From positions 1 through 16,437 of the forward strand of contig JAHHTX010000041.1 in the NCBI GenBank assembly GCA_020024255.1: a DNA stretch of 16,437 bases, written 5' to 3'. This document shows positions 14,339-16,437 of the stretch, piece by piece. A program made the position numbers and the translations under genes. Under the pieces are notes generated by a model. That model did not search any database. It was not told where the DNA came from and worked only from the letters and a program-made list of their open reading frames with translations. Numbering within the stretch: position 1 is the stretch's first letter; every line of letters begins with the position of its first letter. This stretch comes from Anaerotignum sp. GTDB lineage: Bacteria > Bacillota > Clostridia > Lachnospirales > Anaerotignaceae.

Positions 14339-16421
14339 CATCTGAAAGATTGTCCTGCAAAGTAAATTGCATCATCATAGATTTTAAAATATTTGCCTGC
14401 CCAGAAAGTTCTTCACTGGCTGCAGCAGATTGTTCCGCAGTTGCAGAATTTGTCTGCACAACAGAGGAAATCTGGTCAATGCCTTGTGCAATTTGAGCAA
14501 CAGATTCCGCTTGTTCTTCAGAGGCAGCAGCAATATTTTTAATTTTTTCTTCCATATCCTGCACCCTGTCAACAACCTTTTCCAAAGATACTGCCGTTGT
14601 ATTTGCCAGCTTGCTGCCATTTTCTACAGCCATGATAGAATTTTGAATCAAGCCACTTGTACTTTTGGCAGCTTCGGCTGACTTAGATGCCAAATTACGC
14701 ACTTCATCTGCCACCACAGAAAAACCTTTTCCTGCCATACCCGCACGGGCTGCTTCCACTGCCGCATTCAAAGCAAGAATATTTGTTTGGAATGCAATAT
14801 TATCAATTGTTTTGATAATCTTACTGATTTCATCAGAAGTTTCATTGATTTCAGCCATAGCAGCTAATAACTCTTGCATATGCCGGTTGCTTTCCATAAC
14901 ATCAGAACCCGCTTCCTTCGCGATTGTATTTGCAACATTTGCATCATCAGCATTGTTTTTGATATGCTCAGAAAGACCGGTAATTGTAGCACTAAGTTCT
15001 TCGATAGAGGAAGCCTGTTCAGTAGCACCCTGAGACAATGCCTGTGCACCAAGTGCCACCTGCTCAGAACCGGATTGTACCTGATCAGAAGTTTCTTCAA
15101 TCTGCAAAAGTGTCTTGCTTAATCTTTCTCCAATTTTTTTCATATCATGCAAAATGTGACTATATTCTCCCACATATCTTTCTTCGCATTGAGAATCCAC
15201 ATGAAAATCGCCCTCAGCCATATGATTTAAACAATAGGTGATATCACTGATAATGGCTCTTAAATCATCTCTTGTTTCAATAAAAATATGGGCAAGCTGA
15301 CCCAATTCATCATTTGGTAATGCGATAGTATTTTCATCTTTAGACAAATCACAACAACGCATTTTATCTGCAAGATTCATAACATAAGAAATAGGAGAAA
15401 GCGAACGTTTAATCACTCTATATGTAAATACACTGAGCAACAATATACTTAAAATACAAGTCAGAATAATGATGGCTGTCATCAAATTTTGGCTTGAAAA
15501 CACCTCTGATTTGTTGACTACAAAACCACTAGACCAACATAAATTTGTGCCTTCTAAAGTAATTGGAATATAATTGATAATGGCTTTTTTATTTTTAAAG
15601 TGTTCATTGTGCCCCTCCATTAGTAAAGGTTTTCCATTTTCAATCGCTTCGGAAATGATTTCCCCCTCACTGCCCTGAAACGCAAAATCGGAACCCAATT
15701 TGGTTTCGTCAACGGAATCTGCAATATATTTACCTTGAGAGGACAAAATTGTACTGTATGCTGTTTCATATCCCCCATCATGAAATGCAATAGAATTGAT
15801 ACTCTCAGCTAATATATCACAATTAGCGACACCAATAAATTCCCCATTGGCATCTGTTACAGGTGTGCTCAGCGTAATCAGATAGACATTTTCACCATTA
15901 GTCAGTTTATATGGATATGGTTCTGTAATATAAGTTTGCTTTGAATCCTGTGCACCGGTATAATAATCACCTGTAGAATACACATTATAGTCGTTTAAGA
16001 TATCTACCATAGTTTTGCCATCATCACGATAGGCATAGTAAGATAGACCTTTTGGTGTTTCCGGAAAATAACGATTTGGTTCAAAGGCAAAGTATGCACC
16101 AAAGATTTTGTCGTCCTCCAGAACCCCTTCCAGTGTTTCAATTAAGATAGGTTCTGCATCTTTTCTGTCTAATTGACTATAGTGACGCACTTCTTTTGAC
16201 AATGCATGAGAAAAAGCATTCATATTTTCCAGATAAGAATATACTTTTGCTGCATTCATTTCTGCAAGATAGTTTACTTCACTATTAATGGAATCTGTTG
16301 TAGCTGATCGTGACAGATATACCACAACCGAAGACAGCAATACCATAATAACAAGTACTACAGCAATAAGTCTTGCAGGTATCTTTACTGTCAATTTTGA
16401 AAAAAACGATTTTCTAGTCAT
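14322..16421 (-). CDS. Methyl-accepting chemotaxis protein with dCache sensor
   Basis: A 699-residue transmembrane chemoreceptor that would signal through CheW/CheA to the flagellar motor. A basic N-terminus is followed by membrane segment 1 (about 16-36), an extracellular double-Cache sensor (about 40-305), membrane segment 2 (about 312-336) and a HAMP domain (about 337-388). A second HAMP-like stretch containing MAEGDFHVD (401-409) precedes the long cytoplasmic coiled coil. The signalling tip, AFQTNILALNAAVEAARAG (543-561) and KGFSVVADEVRNLA (565-578), is fully canonical. Ala/Ser/Glu-rich heptads flanking it are likely methylation regions. The C-terminus (DDKTHF) lacks a CheR-tethering pentapeptide. 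The canonical Arg-Trp-Tyr amino-acid-binding motif of dCache sensors is not evident, so the ligand is unknown. Start ATG follows AGGGGGA. The promoter lies outside the window. Confidence 0.95.
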   Translation of the reverse strand: MTRKSFFSKLTVKIPARLIAVVLVIMVLLSSVVVYLSRSATTDSINSEVNYLAEMNAAKVYSYLENMNAFSHALSKEVRHYSQLDRKDAEPILIETLEGVLEDDKIFGAYFAFEPNRYFPETPKGLSYYAYRDDGKTMVDILNDYNVYSTGDYYTGAQDSKQTYITEPYPYKLTNGENVYLITLSTPVTDANGEFIGVANCDILAESINSIAFHDGGYETAYSTILSSQGKYIADSVDETKLGSDFAFQGSEGEIISEAIENGKPLLMEGHNEHFKNKKAIINYIPITLEGTNLCWSSGFVVNKSEVFSSQNLMTAIIILTCILSILLLSVFTYRVIKRSLSPISYVMNLADKMRCCDLSKDENTIALPNDELGQLAHIFIETRDDLRAIISDITYCLNHMAEGDFHVDSQCEERYVGEYSHILHDMKKIGERLSKTLLQIEETSDQVQSGSEQVALGAQALSQGATEQASSIEELSATITGLSEHIKNNADDANVANTIAKEAGSDVMESNRHMQELLAAMAEINETSDEISKIIKTIDNIAFQTNILALNAAVEAARAGMAGKGFSVVADEVRNLASKSAEAAKSTSGLIQNSIMAVENGSKLANTTAVSLEKVVDRVQDMEEKIKNIAAASEEQAESVAQIAQGIDQISSVVQTNSATAEQSAAASEELSGQANILKSMMMQFTLQDNLSDDKTHF

Positions 16422-16437
16422 TGTATTCCCCCTATAC

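Overview
The window looks like low-GC, spore-forming, anaerobic Clostridia, probably a Lachnospirales-type gut organism. This rests on a Re-type citrate synthase operon, a SpoIIM sporulation gene, an SLH-anchored surface protein, a bile-salt-hydrolase family enzyme, strong AGGAGG ribosome-binding sites and AT-rich spacers. The exact genus cannot be read from the sequence.

Region 1 (1-4380, + strand) is a three-gene block: a homocitrate/isopropylmalate-synthase-like protein best read as Re-citrate synthase, an aconitase and an NAD-type isocitrate dehydrogenase. Together they form the oxidative half of a split TCA cycle, from oxaloacetate plus acetyl-CoA to 2-oxoglutarate, for glutamate synthesis. 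A 612-base non-coding stretch follows (4381-4992), with two strong hairpins and no recognisable gene.

Region 2 (4993-5964, + strand) is a stand-alone choloylglycine hydrolase / penicillin V acylase family enzyme with its own promoter and terminator. It keeps the N-terminal nucleophile Cys2 but has His where bile salt hydrolases have Asn.

Region 3 (6011-10620, - strand) reads, in transcription order, hemW, an M19 dipeptidase, a class I aminotransferase, a NudF-type Nudix hydrolase and spoIIM. A near-consensus sigma-A promoter lies between hemW and the dipeptidase gene, so the last four genes probably form one operon. The nudF-spoIIM association also occurs in Bacillus.

Region 4 (11010-16421, - strand) holds a 989-residue secreted SLH protein, with three SLH domains, a beta-solenoid-like stalk, a Ser/Gly linker and five alternating beta-sandwich-like modules, and a dCache-type methyl-accepting chemotaxis protein. 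The two are separated by about 340 AT-rich bases.

No RNA genes, CRISPR arrays, intact insertion sequences or phage genes were seen. Most of the window is conventional. The points most worth a second look are the His substitution in the bile-salt-hydrolase homologue, the repeated two-module architecture of the SLH protein, and the Re-citrate synthase assignment.
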